Origin: an uncultured Collinsella sp.
Lineage (GTDB): Bacteria; Actinomycetota; Coriobacteriia; Coriobacteriales; Coriobacteriaceae
Length of the DNA stretch: 64,000 bases
NCBI GenBank assembly: GCA_937950325.1
Contig: CALFDJ010000035.1
Coordinates: 9,124 to 73,123 of the forward strand
Direction: 5' to 3'
Made by a program: the position numbers and the translations under genes. The notes under the pieces were generated by a model. The model worked only from the letters and a program-made list of their open reading frames with translations. It ran no database searches and was not told where the DNA came from. Shown here in pieces: positions 18,755-26,691 of this stretch; position 1 is the stretch's first letter, and every line of letters begins with the position of its first letter.

Positions 18755-18783
18755 AAAGGCGGTCCTTCGGGGCCGTCTTTTTT
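18755..18783 (+). terminator. Terminator after the TMBIM gene
   Basis: AAAGGCGGTCC, TTCG tetraloop, GGGCCGTCTTT plus T-run; two G-T pairs. Confidence 0.85.
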
Positions 18784-18848
18784 GTACTCGGCGGGGTATC
18801 ATGGATGGGAAAAGCCGATAGCGGCAGCGACAGGAAAGGTGACCACTT

Positions 18849-19970
18849 ATGGCAGACGTCGACAACAGGAACCGTAACCGCAGGTCCAACCGAGCGGGTC
18901 AGCCCAATCCCAAGCGCGAGGCCCGTGCCAAGGCCGCCGAGCGTCACGTGGCAACTGTGTCCGAAGCGTGCGCCAAGGATATCGAGCGTTCGCTTGCCGG
19001 CGTGTGCGAGTTCGATGGTATGCCTGCCGGTTTTGTCGCGGCGATGAAGGCCAAGGTTCAGAGTGCTGTGGCCGCCGAAGAACAGGTTGCCGAGGACGTC
19101 GAGGGCGCGGAGGCTGCCGAGACCGAGACGGCGCCCGAGACCGAGGCAGCGCCTGAGCCTGCCGAGGAAATCGCCGAAGCTGAGTCCGCGCCTGCTGAGG
19201 AGCCCGCTCCGGTTCTGCCTGAGGTCACCGTGCTCGATGCCTCCGCCACGCAGGCCATCCTGGACAACGGTCGTGGCTATGCGCAGTTCTGCGACATGGC
19301 CGTGCTCGCCTTTGCCTCGTTCACCAACCCGGGCGGTGGCTACATCCAGGGCTATCTGGGCCAGGAGGCCACGCTGTGCGCCGATTCGTATCTGTACAAC
19401 GTTCTCGATAAGCAGCGCAAATGGTACGGCGAGAACCGTCGCCGCAACATCAACTGCGAGCTTTACCGCAACCGTGCGCTGGTGGTGCCTGCGGTGCGCT
19501 TCGACCGCAACCACGTGCATGCATACGCCGACGTGATCGTGGCCGCCGCGCCCAACGTTAAGCGCGCCCGCCAGGAGTATCGCGTGAGCGACGATGCTCT
19601 GCTGGACGCCCTGCGCGACCGCATTCGCTTTGTGCTTGCCATCTGCGACGAGCTAGGTCGCGAGAAGCTCGTGCTGGGCGCTTGGGGCTGCGACAACAAC
19701 GGCTTTGACGCAGAGGCCGTGGCCGAGCTCTTCCGCAAGGAGCTCGCGTCGGGCGACTTTAAGGTCAAGCAAGTCTTCTTTGCCGTGCCTTCTACGCGCT
19801 GGGATGAGGATTTTGCCAAGTTCGAGCACGTGCTGGCAAACTTCCCCGAGCGCAACGAGGAGTCCTATGCCCAGGTTGCCGCTCGCGCTGCGGCAGCTCG
19901 CGCCGCCGAGCAGACCCAGGCTGCTACCGAGGATGATGAGGACGAGGACGATTGGCGCAAGTACCTGTAA
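18849..19970 (+). CDS. TIGR02452/microbial PARG-like macrodomain protein with altered catalytic signature
   Basis: 373 residues. Residues 1-~60 are basic and helical, 61-~120 an Ala/Glu/Pro linker, 121-~335 the PARG_cat-type macrodomain, and the tail is acidic. The ADP-ribose-binding region FASFTNPGGGYIQG is clear, and GGG162-164 is followed after seven residues by Q172-E173-A174. The poly(ADP-ribose) glycohydrolase signature is GGG-X6-8-Q-E-E, so the second Glu, the catalytic one, is Ala here (codon GCC at 19368-19370). VLGAWGCDNNG is the later conserved segment. The fold suggests ADP-ribose binding; hydrolase activity is doubtful. Confidence 0.85.
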   Translation: MADVDNRNRNRRSNRAGQPNPKREARAKAAERHVATVSEACAKDIERSLAGVCEFDGMPAGFVAAMKAKVQSAVAAEEQVAEDVEGAEAAETETAPETEAAPEPAEEIAEAESAPAEEPAPVLPEVTVLDASATQAILDNGRGYAQFCDMAVLAFASFTNPGGGYIQGYLGQEATLCADSYLYNVLDKQRKWYGENRRRNINCELYRNRALVVPAVRFDRNHVHAYADVIVAAAPNVKRARQEYRVSDDALLDALRDRIRFVLAICDELGREKLVLGAWGCDNNGFDAEAVAELFRKELASGDFKVKQVFFAVPSTRWDEDFAKFEHVLANFPERNEESYAQVAARAAAARAAEQTQAATEDDEDEDDWRKYL

Positions 19971-19995
19971 TCGGTACGTGCTGACAGATAGGTCG

Positions 19996-20029
19996 AGCCG
20001 GCGGGAGAGGCTGCTTCCGTCGGCTTTTT
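19996..20029 (+). terminator. Terminator after the PARG-like gene
   Basis: AGCCGGCGGGA and TTCCGTCGGCT pair (with one mismatch and a G-T) around a short loop, followed by TTTTT. Confidence 0.8.
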
Positions 20030-20048
20030 ACTGAGCGAGGGGCTTACG

Positions 20049-20708
20049 ATGAAAAACGTTCTATGCTTTGGCGACAGCAACACCTATGGTTACGATCCGG
20101 CGGGCATGCGCGACGGCACCGCGGTGCGCTATGCGCAGGATGTGCGCTGGTGCGGCGTGGCCCAACGTGACTTAGGCGAGGGCTGGCATGTAATTGAAGA
20201 AGGCCTCAACGGCCGCACGACGGTACGCGACGACATGTGCCATCTGAACACCAATCTTAACGGCATCCGCGCACTGCCGATGCTGCTCGAGGCCCATAAG
20301 CCGCTGGATGCGATCGTTATTATGCTGGGAACCAACGATTGCAAGACGGTCTTTGGTGTGACGGCCTCCGATATTGCCCGTGGCACCATGGCGCTGATTC
20401 GCGCGGTGCGTGCATTTCCCTGGACCAATGCCGCACCCTGCCCGCGTATTCTGCTGATGGCACCTATCAAGATCAAGCCGCAAATCGCCGATGTATATAT
20501 GACCGATTTTGACGAGCGTTCCGTCGAGGCCTCGGAGCATTTTGCTGAATACTATGCGCACGTAGCCGAGCAGTTTGGCTGCGACTTTTTGAATGCAGCG
20601 GAGTTTGCCGAGCCGGGCGATATCGACTATCTGCATATGATGTCCGAAAGCCATGAGAGCCTGGGTCACGCCGTGGCGGCCAAGCTCCAAGAGATGCTCG
20701 GTGAGTAG
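20049..20708 (+). CDS. SGNH/GDSL-type hydrolase (arylesterase-like)
   Basis: 219 residues without a signal peptide, so cytoplasmic. Block I FGDSNTYGY carries the nucleophile Ser, GLNGRTT is the block II Gly, and IVIMLGTNDCK is block III with the oxyanion Asn. The C-terminal DYLHMMSESHESLG supplies Asp/His. The family hydrolyses small esters or removes acetyl groups from sugars; the GDSNT-GY N-terminus resembles arylesterase/TesA-like relatives. A single gene between terminators. Confidence 0.88.
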   Translation: MKNVLCFGDSNTYGYDPAGMRDGTAVRYAQDVRWCGVAQRDLGEGWHVIEEGLNGRTTVRDDMCHLNTNLNGIRALPMLLEAHKPLDAIVIMLGTNDCKTVFGVTASDIARGTMALIRAVRAFPWTNAAPCPRILLMAPIKIKPQIADVYMTDFDERSVEASEHFAEYYAHVAEQFGCDFLNAAEFAEPGDIDYLHMMSESHESLGHAVAAKLQEMLGE

Positions 20709-20763
20709 CACGGCCCCAAACCACCACAATAGTTCTCCTTGCGGTGGCTTGTTTCGTTGATTT

Positions 20764-20982
20764 GTCTTGATCTGTAACAGTTGTAAGGCCGAAAACGGGC
20801 TAGATGTTACAGATTGAGATTATTTTAGGTCGATATCGGTCGTTTGTCTCGATCTGTAACATCTAGGGTCGATTTTGCCGAGTTAATGTTACACATCGAG
20901 ATTATCTTCTCAATGGAATTTGGATGTCTCGATTTGTAACAGGTGGGCCGAAAAATGGACTCTAACTGTTACAGATCGAGAT
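20764..20982. repeat. Three-unit palindrome array, about 80-nt period
   Basis: Three 57-nt palindromic units lie at 20764-20820, 20846-20902 and 20926-20982. Each begins with a form of TCTCGATCTGTAACA and ends with its inverse, TGTTACAGATCGAGA. The ~27-nt interiors differ but keep a GGCCGAAAAC-like core. Unit starts are 82 and 80 nt apart. The array fills the gap between the SGNH gene (+) and thiD (-), which converge on it. No reading frame runs through it. Confidence 0.85.
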
Positions 20983-20991
20983 GTTTGTGGG

Positions 20992-21030
20992 AACCACCGC
21001 AAAGGTGCCTGTCCCCTTTGCGGTGGTTTT
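20992..21030. terminator. Hairpin between array and thiD, likely bidirectional terminator
   Basis: Arms at 20992-21005 and 21015-21028 are exact 14-nt complements (AACCACCGCAAAGG), loop 9 nt, followed by TTTT on the plus strand. It lies just past the thiD stop on the minus strand. Confidence 0.6.
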
Positions 21031-21042
21031 GAACTGCGAGTC

Positions 21043-21873
21043 TTAATACTGCCACATATGGTTAACGGGGCCGGAGCCTTTGCCCATGTCAAAGCCGGCG
21101 GCGAGAGCGCCGGTTAGGTAGGCCTTGCCGGCGTTGACGGCGTCGGCAAGAACCATGCCCTGGGCCAGCGCGCAGGCGATGGCGGACGAGAGCGTGCAAC
21201 CGGTGCCATGCGTGTTGCCGGTCTCGATGCGCTTGTGGCGGAACCACGTGGTGAGCGGATCGCCCAGGTGGTTGCCCTCGTCATCGAGCGGCGCGGGCTC
21301 TGCTAGCACATCGTTGGCCTCGTTGACAAAATGCCCGCCCTTAACGAGAGACGCGCAACCAAAGCGGCGGGTGAGGAGCATGGCAGCATTTTGCTGCGTG
21401 CGCTCGGAGTCGACCTCGTAGTCGAGCAGGGCCATGGCCTCGGGAATATTGGGCGTGATAACCGTCGCTAGCGGGAACAGGCGGCGGGCGAGCGCCTCGG
21501 CGGCATCTTCGGCAATCAGCCGTGCGCCCGAGGTGGCTACCATGACGGGGTCGACGACCACGTTTGTTGCGTTCCAGGCGCTCAAGCGGTCGGCGATGAC
21601 TTCGATAATCTCGACAGAAGAAACCATGCCGATCTTGACGGCGTTCGGGCGGATATCGTCAAAAACGGCGTCAATTTGCGCGGCTACGATATCTGGCGAG
21701 ATATCCTGTACGGCGGTGACGCCCAAGGTGTTCTGTGCGGTGATGGCGGTGATGGCCGTCTCGGCATACAGGCGGTGCGCCGTGATGGTCTTGATGTCGG
21801 CCTGAATGCCGGCGCCACCGCTGGAATCGGATCCCGCGATGGACAGGACGGCAGGTACCTTACTACGATCCAT
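21043..21873 (-). CDS. thiD: ThiD, hydroxymethylpyrimidine (phosphate) kinase
   Basis: 276 residues of the ribokinase superfamily. The N-terminus VLSIAGSDSSGGAGIQADIK is the ThiD signature, KIGMVSS and DPVMVATSG follow, and the C-terminal anion hole and catalytic Asp are in THGTGCTLSSAIA. It phosphorylates HMP to HMP-P and HMP-PP for thiamine. It lies downstream of thiC, same strand, 182 nt apart. AAGGGAG precedes the ATG. Confidence 0.95.
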   Translation of the reverse strand: MDRSKVPAVLSIAGSDSSGGAGIQADIKTITAHRLYAETAITAITAQNTLGVTAVQDISPDIVAAQIDAVFDDIRPNAVKIGMVSSVEIIEVIADRLSAWNATNVVVDPVMVATSGARLIAEDAAEALARRLFPLATVITPNIPEAMALLDYEVDSERTQQNAAMLLTRRFGCASLVKGGHFVNEANDVLAEPAPLDDEGNHLGDPLTTWFRHKRIETGNTHGTGCTLSSAIACALAQGMVLADAVNAGKAYLTGALAAGFDMGKGSGPVNHMWQY

Positions 21874-21930
21874 GTTCGCTCCCTTGTTCGGTCGGAATCA
21901 AATGGGTCTTTAAGCCAGCATTATAAAGAT

Positions 21931-21960
21931 GCCCGGGCCGACTCTATGCCGAACCCGGGC
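21931..21960 (-). terminator. Hairpin between thiC and thiD
   Basis: GCCCGGG and CCCGGGC arms with a 16-nt loop lie 58 nt before the thiD start. On the minus strand a mildly T-rich ATCTTTATAAT follows. It may terminate or attenuate thiC transcripts before thiD; a TATAAT (21920-21925 on the minus strand) could also be a thiD -10 box, but no convincing -35 is visible. Confidence 0.45.
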
Positions 21961-22055
21961 GGGCGATGCAATCTCTACGCAAGTGTAAGTAAATGTTCAC
22001 AAGTCAACAATTGACAGGCACCAGCTCGCCGCCAGAAGCGGCCGCGGCGACAGGG

Positions 22056-23390
22056 TTAGTCCTCCATGCCGAGGTCGATCGTGGTGCCCTCGAAGATCTT
22101 GTTGACGGTGCGGACGGCGCACATCTTGCCACACATGGTGCAAGTGCCCTCGGTGGCGGCGGGGGACTCCTCGTAGCGCTTCTTGCCCGTAACCGGGTCG
22201 AGCGCGCACTTCCACATGGCGTCCCAGTCGAGCTTGCGGCGTGCCTGGCCCATCTTGTCGTCCATGTCGCGGGCGTGGGGCACCTTTTTGGCGATGTCGG
22301 CGGCGTGTGCGGCAATCTTGGTGGCCATGAGGCCGTCGAGCACGTCCTGGGCGTTGGGCAGGCACAAGTGCTCGGCCGGCGTCACGTAGCACAGGAAGTC
22401 GGCGCCGGAGCTGGCGGAGATAGCGCCGCCGATGGCAGCGGTGATGTGGTCGTAGCCCACGCCGATATCGGTCACCAGCGGCCCGAGCACATAGAACGGG
22501 GCGTTGTGGCACAGGCGCTTCTGCAGTTTCATGTTGGCGGCGATCTCGTCGAGCGCCATGTGGCCCGGACCCTCGACCATAACCTGGACGCCGGCGGCCC
22601 ATGCGCGCTTGCACAGCTTGCCCAGCTCGATCATCTCGGCGGTCTCGGTGGCGTCGTTGGAGTCGTAGAGGCAGCCCGGGCGACAGGAGTCGCCGAGCGA
22701 AATCGTCACGTCGTACTCGTGGCAGATTTCGAGCAGCTCGTCGTAGAACTCATAGAACGGGTTCTCGTTACCGGTGACCTCCATCCAGCCAAACAGCAGC
22801 GAGCCGCCGCGGCTCACGATGTTCATGAGGCGGCCGGTCTCCTTAAAGGTCTTTGTGACCGACTTGTTGATGCCGCAGTGGATGGTCATAAAGTCCACGC
22901 CGTCCTCGGCGTGCGCGCGCACGACCTCGAACAGGTCGTCCTTGGTAAGCTTGACCAGCGGCTTTTCCATGTAGCCGATGGCGTCGTACATGGGGACGGT
23001 ACCTACCATGAGCGGCGTCTCGTCGATGAGCTGCTGGCGGAACTGGCGCGTCTTGCCCGAGTTGGAGAGGTCCATGATGGCGTCGGCGCCAAAGTCCTCG
23101 GCGATCTTGACCTTCTTCCATTCCTCGGCGGCATCGGCCTTGTCGCCCGAGATGCCCAAGTTCACGTTGACCTTGGTGGACAGGCCCTCACCGACGCCAA
23201 AGGCGCGCATGCCTTTTTTGATGTGCACGATGTTGGCAGGAATGGCGATGCGGCCGTCGGCCACGCGCTCGCGGATGTACTCGGGGTCGCGATGCTCGCG
23301 CTCGGCGACCTCCTTCATCTGCGGTGTGATCTGCCCGGCGCGGGCGAAGTCGATTTGCGTGACGAGCTTGGGCTCGGTCTGTGTGCTCAT
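22056..23390 (-). CDS. thiC: ThiC, phosphomethylpyrimidine synthase
   Basis: 444 residues, a radical-SAM enzyme converting aminoimidazole ribotide into HMP-P. The core NLGISGDKAD, MDLSNSGKTR, GTVPMYDA, MTIHCGINK, SRGGSLLFGWM, SLGDSCRPGC, EGPGHMALDEI and GPLVTDIGVGYDHITAAIGG are all present. The C-terminal cluster motif is CTMCGKMCAVR (CX2CX4C). It is the short form lacking the long N-terminal domain of E. coli ThiC. GAAGGGAG, which is also part of the riboswitch, defines the ATG at 23390. Confidence 0.96.
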   Translation of the reverse strand: MSTQTEPKLVTQIDFARAGQITPQMKEVAEREHRDPEYIRERVADGRIAIPANIVHIKKGMRAFGVGEGLSTKVNVNLGISGDKADAAEEWKKVKIAEDFGADAIMDLSNSGKTRQFRQQLIDETPLMVGTVPMYDAIGYMEKPLVKLTKDDLFEVVRAHAEDGVDFMTIHCGINKSVTKTFKETGRLMNIVSRGGSLLFGWMEVTGNENPFYEFYDELLEICHEYDVTISLGDSCRPGCLYDSNDATETAEMIELGKLCKRAWAAGVQVMVEGPGHMALDEIAANMKLQKRLCHNAPFYVLGPLVTDIGVGYDHITAAIGGAISASSGADFLCYVTPAEHLCLPNAQDVLDGLMATKIAAHAADIAKKVPHARDMDDKMGQARRKLDWDAMWKCALDPVTGKKRYEESPAATEGTCTMCGKMCAVRTVNKIFEGTTIDLGMED

Positions 23391-23398
23391 TGGCACGG

Positions 23399-23490
23399 CT
23401 CCCTTCGTTGGCATTACCCATATCAGGTTTGCGGGTCAGGGCGGGCGCGCCCAATCTCAGCCTGCCGTCTTGTCCTGCAAGCCCCCCGTT
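23399..23490 (-). promoter_or_regulatory. TPP riboswitch (THI element) in front of thiC
   Basis: On the minus strand the leader contains the invariant CTGAGAT of the pyrimidine-sensing arm, then GACCCGCAAACCTGAT and GGGTAATGCCAACGAAGGGA, the pyrophosphate-sensing arm and P1 closing strand of the TPP aptamer. The last GAAGGGAG is also the thiC ribosome-binding site, so control is probably at translation initiation. Confidence 0.93.
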
Positions 23491-23561
23491 TATGTAATGG
23501 GCTCAAGTATAGCTCGAATGGGTACGATTGGCCTAACGAGCGTGCCTGTGAGGAGGCGAAC

Positions 23562-24083
23562 ATGGAAGACAAGCATCTATATCGAGAGACGCAATGGGAT
23601 GTATCGGCCGAGGAAAGCCGTGCGCACCATGGCCTTGTCGCGATCGGTTTTGCGGTGCTTGCCGTGCTGGTGATTGCCTTTTGTATCTGGACGTTTGGTG
23701 GTCGCGGCGGCGCTGCATGGGAGTTCGAGGCTGATGATAGCCTACCGATTATGACGGTGAGGAGTACTGGCGGTAATGCCAATACGCTCGCCGTTCCGGG
23801 CGATTATTGGTACCCGTGCGATGAGTTTGTGCAGTTGCAGCTGAGTGGTGGGTCTATTCCTGGTGAGGAAATCGAACGCGTGACGTATGATGCGACGTTC
23901 AAAACGTTGACGGTGAAGCTCAAAGATCAAGGGGATGTGCCCACGACGATGGATATCGCGCTGACGGAATGGCGCCTGGAGCCCCCGTCGGGTGTTGCGG
24001 TGTCCGAGGTCGAGCACGTCAAGATTGTCTATCAGGACGGTTCGACAAACGGGATTGCAAAGGCCGACGGTCTAGCAGAATAG
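23562..24083 (+). CDS. Hypothetical single-pass membrane protein
   Basis: 173 residues. The N-terminus is hydrophilic and cytoplasmic, one strong membrane helix spans about residues 25-45 (VAIGFAVLAVLVIAFCIWTF), and the remaining ~125 residues lie outside with alternating hydrophobic and polar residues typical of a beta-sandwich. AGGAGG precedes the ATG at 23562. No family recognised. It diverges from the thiC riboswitch and converges with yaaA. Confidence 0.75.
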   Translation: MEDKHLYRETQWDVSAEESRAHHGLVAIGFAVLAVLVIAFCIWTFGGRGGAAWEFEADDSLPIMTVRSTGGNANTLAVPGDYWYPCDEFVQLQLSGGSIPGEEIERVTYDATFKTLTVKLKDQGDVPTTMDIALTEWRLEPPSGVAVSEVEHVKIVYQDGSTNGIAKADGLAE

Positions 24084-24110
24084 GTGTCGAGCCTAGCAGC
24101 CAATTCATAA

Positions 24111-24177
24111 AAGTTGCGGTGGAATAGTTCCTGATTGTGCGAAAAAGGCTCAAATAGGAATTATTCCACCGCAAGTT
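24111..24177. repeat. GTTGCGGTG-type dispersed palindrome, copy 1
   Basis: Arms at 24111-24132 and 24156-24177 (22 nt) pair with two mismatches. The ends read AAGTTGCGGTGGAATA and TATTCCACCGCAAG-type. Located between convergent genes. Confidence 0.85.
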
Positions 24178-24217
24178 ATATAGAGAAGGCTGAGCGGGTC
24201 AGTGTTGGGTGCCGGCT

Positions 24218-25027
24218 CTAGAGCATCTGTTCGTTGATGAACATGAGGGTGCCTAGGTATGAGAGCTCGGGGACGTGGCGATAGCCGATGTTGAATGCGG
24301 TAAGTTCGCTTGCATCCTTGAGCTTGTTTTCTGCCATCCACCGCACCATGGAGCCGCGCGCCTTTTTGCTGGCGGTCGACTGTTGGATGGGCTTCCCGTT
24401 GCGGATGCCCTCGCCAAAGAGGCATGTGACGGCTGTGGCGTCGCCCGCGAGGTGGGGCAGAACGGCTTTGGCATACTCTACGCTGGCGAGGTTGACGATC
24501 GTGGTGTTTGAGCCTGCCGGGGCGATAGCCCGCGCGAGCTTATCGCTCCAAAATGCGTAGAGGTCTCGGGCACCGTCGACGACAAGCTTCGCGCCCATCT
24601 CCAGCCGATACGGTTCGACGGCATGAAAGGGACGAACGCACCCGTAGAGGCCGGAGAGGATCCACAGATGGTCTTGCAGCCATGCGAGCTGTGCGGAATC
24701 CATCACCTCGGGTGCCATGCTCTGGTATTGAATGCCGTGATAGGACATGACGGCAGGGGAGAGGTGACGGGCGAGTGCGGGATTGTCGAGATCGCCGCTT
24801 TTCAGGATGGGCCCGAACTCATGCAGTGTGTTGAGGCAAGGTCCCAGCAGTTTGTCGCTCACGTTCCACAGCGCCTGCAGGCCGCCGCTGCCTTCATTCC
24901 GCTCGATATCTAGCAGTGCGCGGTGGAGGCGAGCCGTCTCGCGCACAAAGGGTGGGATGCCCAGGACTTCAAAAGCATCTTGGGCCGCGCGCATCTGCTT
25001 GGCGGGCGAAATGATGACCTGCAGCAT
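24218..25027 (-). CDS. yaaA: YaaA/DUF328 peroxide-stress protein
   Basis: 269 residues of the YaaA family: start MLQVIISPAKQM, SPAVMSYHGIQYQ, LSGLYGCVRPFHAVEPYRLEMG (seen in parts), FWSDKLARAI, NLASVEYAKAV and the C-terminal KKARGSMVRWM. E. coli YaaA lowers free intracellular iron under hydrogen peroxide and binds DNA. GAGGAG before the ATG at 25027 sets the start; the frame extends another 66 codons upstream, but these cross the palindrome and look non-coding. Confidence 0.93.
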   Translation of the reverse strand: MLQVIISPAKQMRAAQDAFEVLGIPPFVRETARLHRALLDIERNEGSGGLQALWNVSDKLLGPCLNTLHEFGPILKSGDLDNPALARHLSPAVMSYHGIQYQSMAPEVMDSAQLAWLQDHLWILSGLYGCVRPFHAVEPYRLEMGAKLVVDGARDLYAFWSDKLARAIAPAGSNTTIVNLASVEYAKAVLPHLAGDATAVTCLFGEGIRNGKPIQQSTASKKARGSMVRWMAENKLKDASELTAFNIGYRHVPELSYLGTLMFINEQML

Positions 25028-25047
25028 GGACTCTCCTCTGCCAAAAA

Positions 25048-25114
25048 AGTTGCGGTGGAATACGGTCTGTTTTGGCCGTTTATGGGCCAGTTTAGTCCGT
25101 ATTTCACCGCAACT
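25048..25114. repeat. GTTGCGGTG-type dispersed palindrome, copy 2
   Basis: Arms 25048-25077 and 25085-25114 are ~30 nt with a handful of mismatches. Termini AGTTGCGGTGGAATA and TATTTCACCGCAACT are shared with other copies, while the interior is different. It lies between the M18 peptidase and yaaA on the minus strand and could affect read-through. Confidence 0.85.
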
Positions 25115-25127
25115 GATGAAGGGTTGG

Positions 25128-26525
25128 TTAGGCTCGCTCGATGAAGGCCTTGTAACCGCGATATGCCTCGTAGATGTCGGCCTTGTTGGCGACCTCCCAC
25201 AGGGCGTGCATGGACAGGACGGCAACGCCGGAGTCGATGACGTTCATGCCGTACTTGGCCATGATGTAGGCGATGGTGCCGCCGCCACCAGCGTTGACGC
25301 GGCCGAGCTCGCAGGTCTGGAAGTCCACGCCGGCCTCGTCCATGATGTCGCGGACGAGGGCCACATACTCGGCGTCGGCGTCGTTAGAGCCGCCCTTGCC
25401 GCGGCTGCCCGTGTACTTGTTAAAGCACAGGCCGCGACCCATGAAGGCGGCGTTCTTGGTCTCGAACTTGCCGGCATAGCCCGGATCGAAGCCGGCGGAC
25501 ACGTCGGAGGAGAGCATACGGCTGCGGGCGAGCGCGCGGCGCAGAGCCAGCGGGCTGTCCTCGCCGGCGAGCATCATGATCTCGGCGACGGTGTTCTCGA
25601 AGAAGCGACTCGTCATGCCGGTGGCACCCACGGAACCGATCTCCTCCTTGTCGACGATGAGCGTGATGCTCGTGCGCTCCACGTTGGTGACGTTGATCTG
25701 GGCGAGCATGGAGGGGTAGGCACAGACGCGGTCGTCATGGCCATAGCCCAGAATCATGGAGCGGTCGAGGCCCATGTCGCGGGCGGGGCCGGCGGGCACG
25801 ACCTCGATCTCGGCGGAGAGGAAGTCCTCCTCCTCGACGTCGTACTGCTCCTTGAGGATATCCAGGAACATCTGCTTGACGGGCTCCTTGGGGGCGTCCT
25901 TGTCGTCCTCGTCAAACTTGACGGGGCGGCCGCCCACGATCACGTCGAGAATCTCGGCATCGACGGCGTCCTTGGCAGGTTTGGACATCTGCTCGCTCGA
26001 GAGGTGGATCAGCAGGTCGGAGATGGTAAAGACCGGGTCGTCCGCCTTGTCGCCGATATTGATGTCGACGGTGGTACCGTCCTTTTTGCAGATGACGCCT
26101 ACGAGTGCGAGCGGGGAGGCCACCCAGTGGTAGCTCTTGACGCCACCGTAGTAGTGCGTGTCGAGGTAGGCCATGTCGCCGGCCTCGAAGGCGGGGTTCT
26201 GCTTAAGGTCTAGGCGCGGCGAGTCCACGTGGGCGCCCAGGATGTTAAAGCCCTGCTCGAGCGGGGCGTTGCCCAGGTTGACGAGCATGAGGTCCTTGCC
26301 GTGATTGGCGGCGTACACCTTGTCGCCTGCCTTGAGCTCGCGGCCTTCGGCGATCACGGTCTCCAGGTCGACGTATCCCGCCTCCTCGGCCATCTTGATG
26401 CCGGTCTTGACGCACAGGCGCTCGGTCTTGTTCTCGCTCAAAAACTGCTTATAGCCGCGGCAAAGCTCCTCGAGCTCCTCGACTTGCTGTGGCGTGTACT
26501 TTTTCCATGCGCAGGGACGCTCCAT
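25128..26525 (-). CDS. M18 family aminopeptidase (aminopeptidase I type)
   Basis: 465 residues, a dinuclear zinc aminopeptidase. NILGAHVDSPRLDLK gives the first His/Asp metal site, THYYGGVKSYHW the segment typical of M18, LIVDKEEIGSVGATG the catalytic and metal Glu pair, SSDVSAGFDPGY the Asp ligand, and VLSMHALWEVA the C-terminal His ligand. It removes N-terminal amino acids, often acidic or neutral. AAAGGAG lies before the ATG at 26525. Transcribed toward yaaA. Confidence 0.92.
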   Translation of the reverse strand: MERPCAWKKYTPQQVEELEELCRGYKQFLSENKTERLCVKTGIKMAEEAGYVDLETVIAEGRELKAGDKVYAANHGKDLMLVNLGNAPLEQGFNILGAHVDSPRLDLKQNPAFEAGDMAYLDTHYYGGVKSYHWVASPLALVGVICKKDGTTVDINIGDKADDPVFTISDLLIHLSSEQMSKPAKDAVDAEILDVIVGGRPVKFDEDDKDAPKEPVKQMFLDILKEQYDVEEEDFLSAEIEVVPAGPARDMGLDRSMILGYGHDDRVCAYPSMLAQINVTNVERTSITLIVDKEEIGSVGATGMTSRFFENTVAEIMMLAGEDSPLALRRALARSRMLSSDVSAGFDPGYAGKFETKNAAFMGRGLCFNKYTGSRGKGGSNDADAEYVALVRDIMDEAGVDFQTCELGRVNAGGGGTIAYIMAKYGMNVIDSGVAVLSMHALWEVANKADIYEAYRGYKAFIERA

Positions 26526-26691
26526 GACGCAGGCTCCTTTCGGATCGATCGTGCTGGTTGATGTACCGTGAGCCATCGTATCACGCGCGGGCTCACGGTG
26601 GCGGGGGAGCTTGATGTGAGGTGGCCGCGGGGCGGGGAGCGTGTAAACTGGAGTGAGCAAACCGTGCCCAGCCCAAAGCGAGGTATTTAAT

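Noticed and set aside
20764..20982. CRISPR array
   Set aside because: Only three units, each a 57-nt palindrome with imperfect repeats and no unique spacers of constant type; no cas genes in the window.
21993..23561. Plus-strand frame running through thiC and into the hypothetical gene at 23562
   Set aside because: Its first 523 codons are antisense to thiC and its riboswitch. Only the part from ATG 23562, with an AGGAGG site, is a believable gene.
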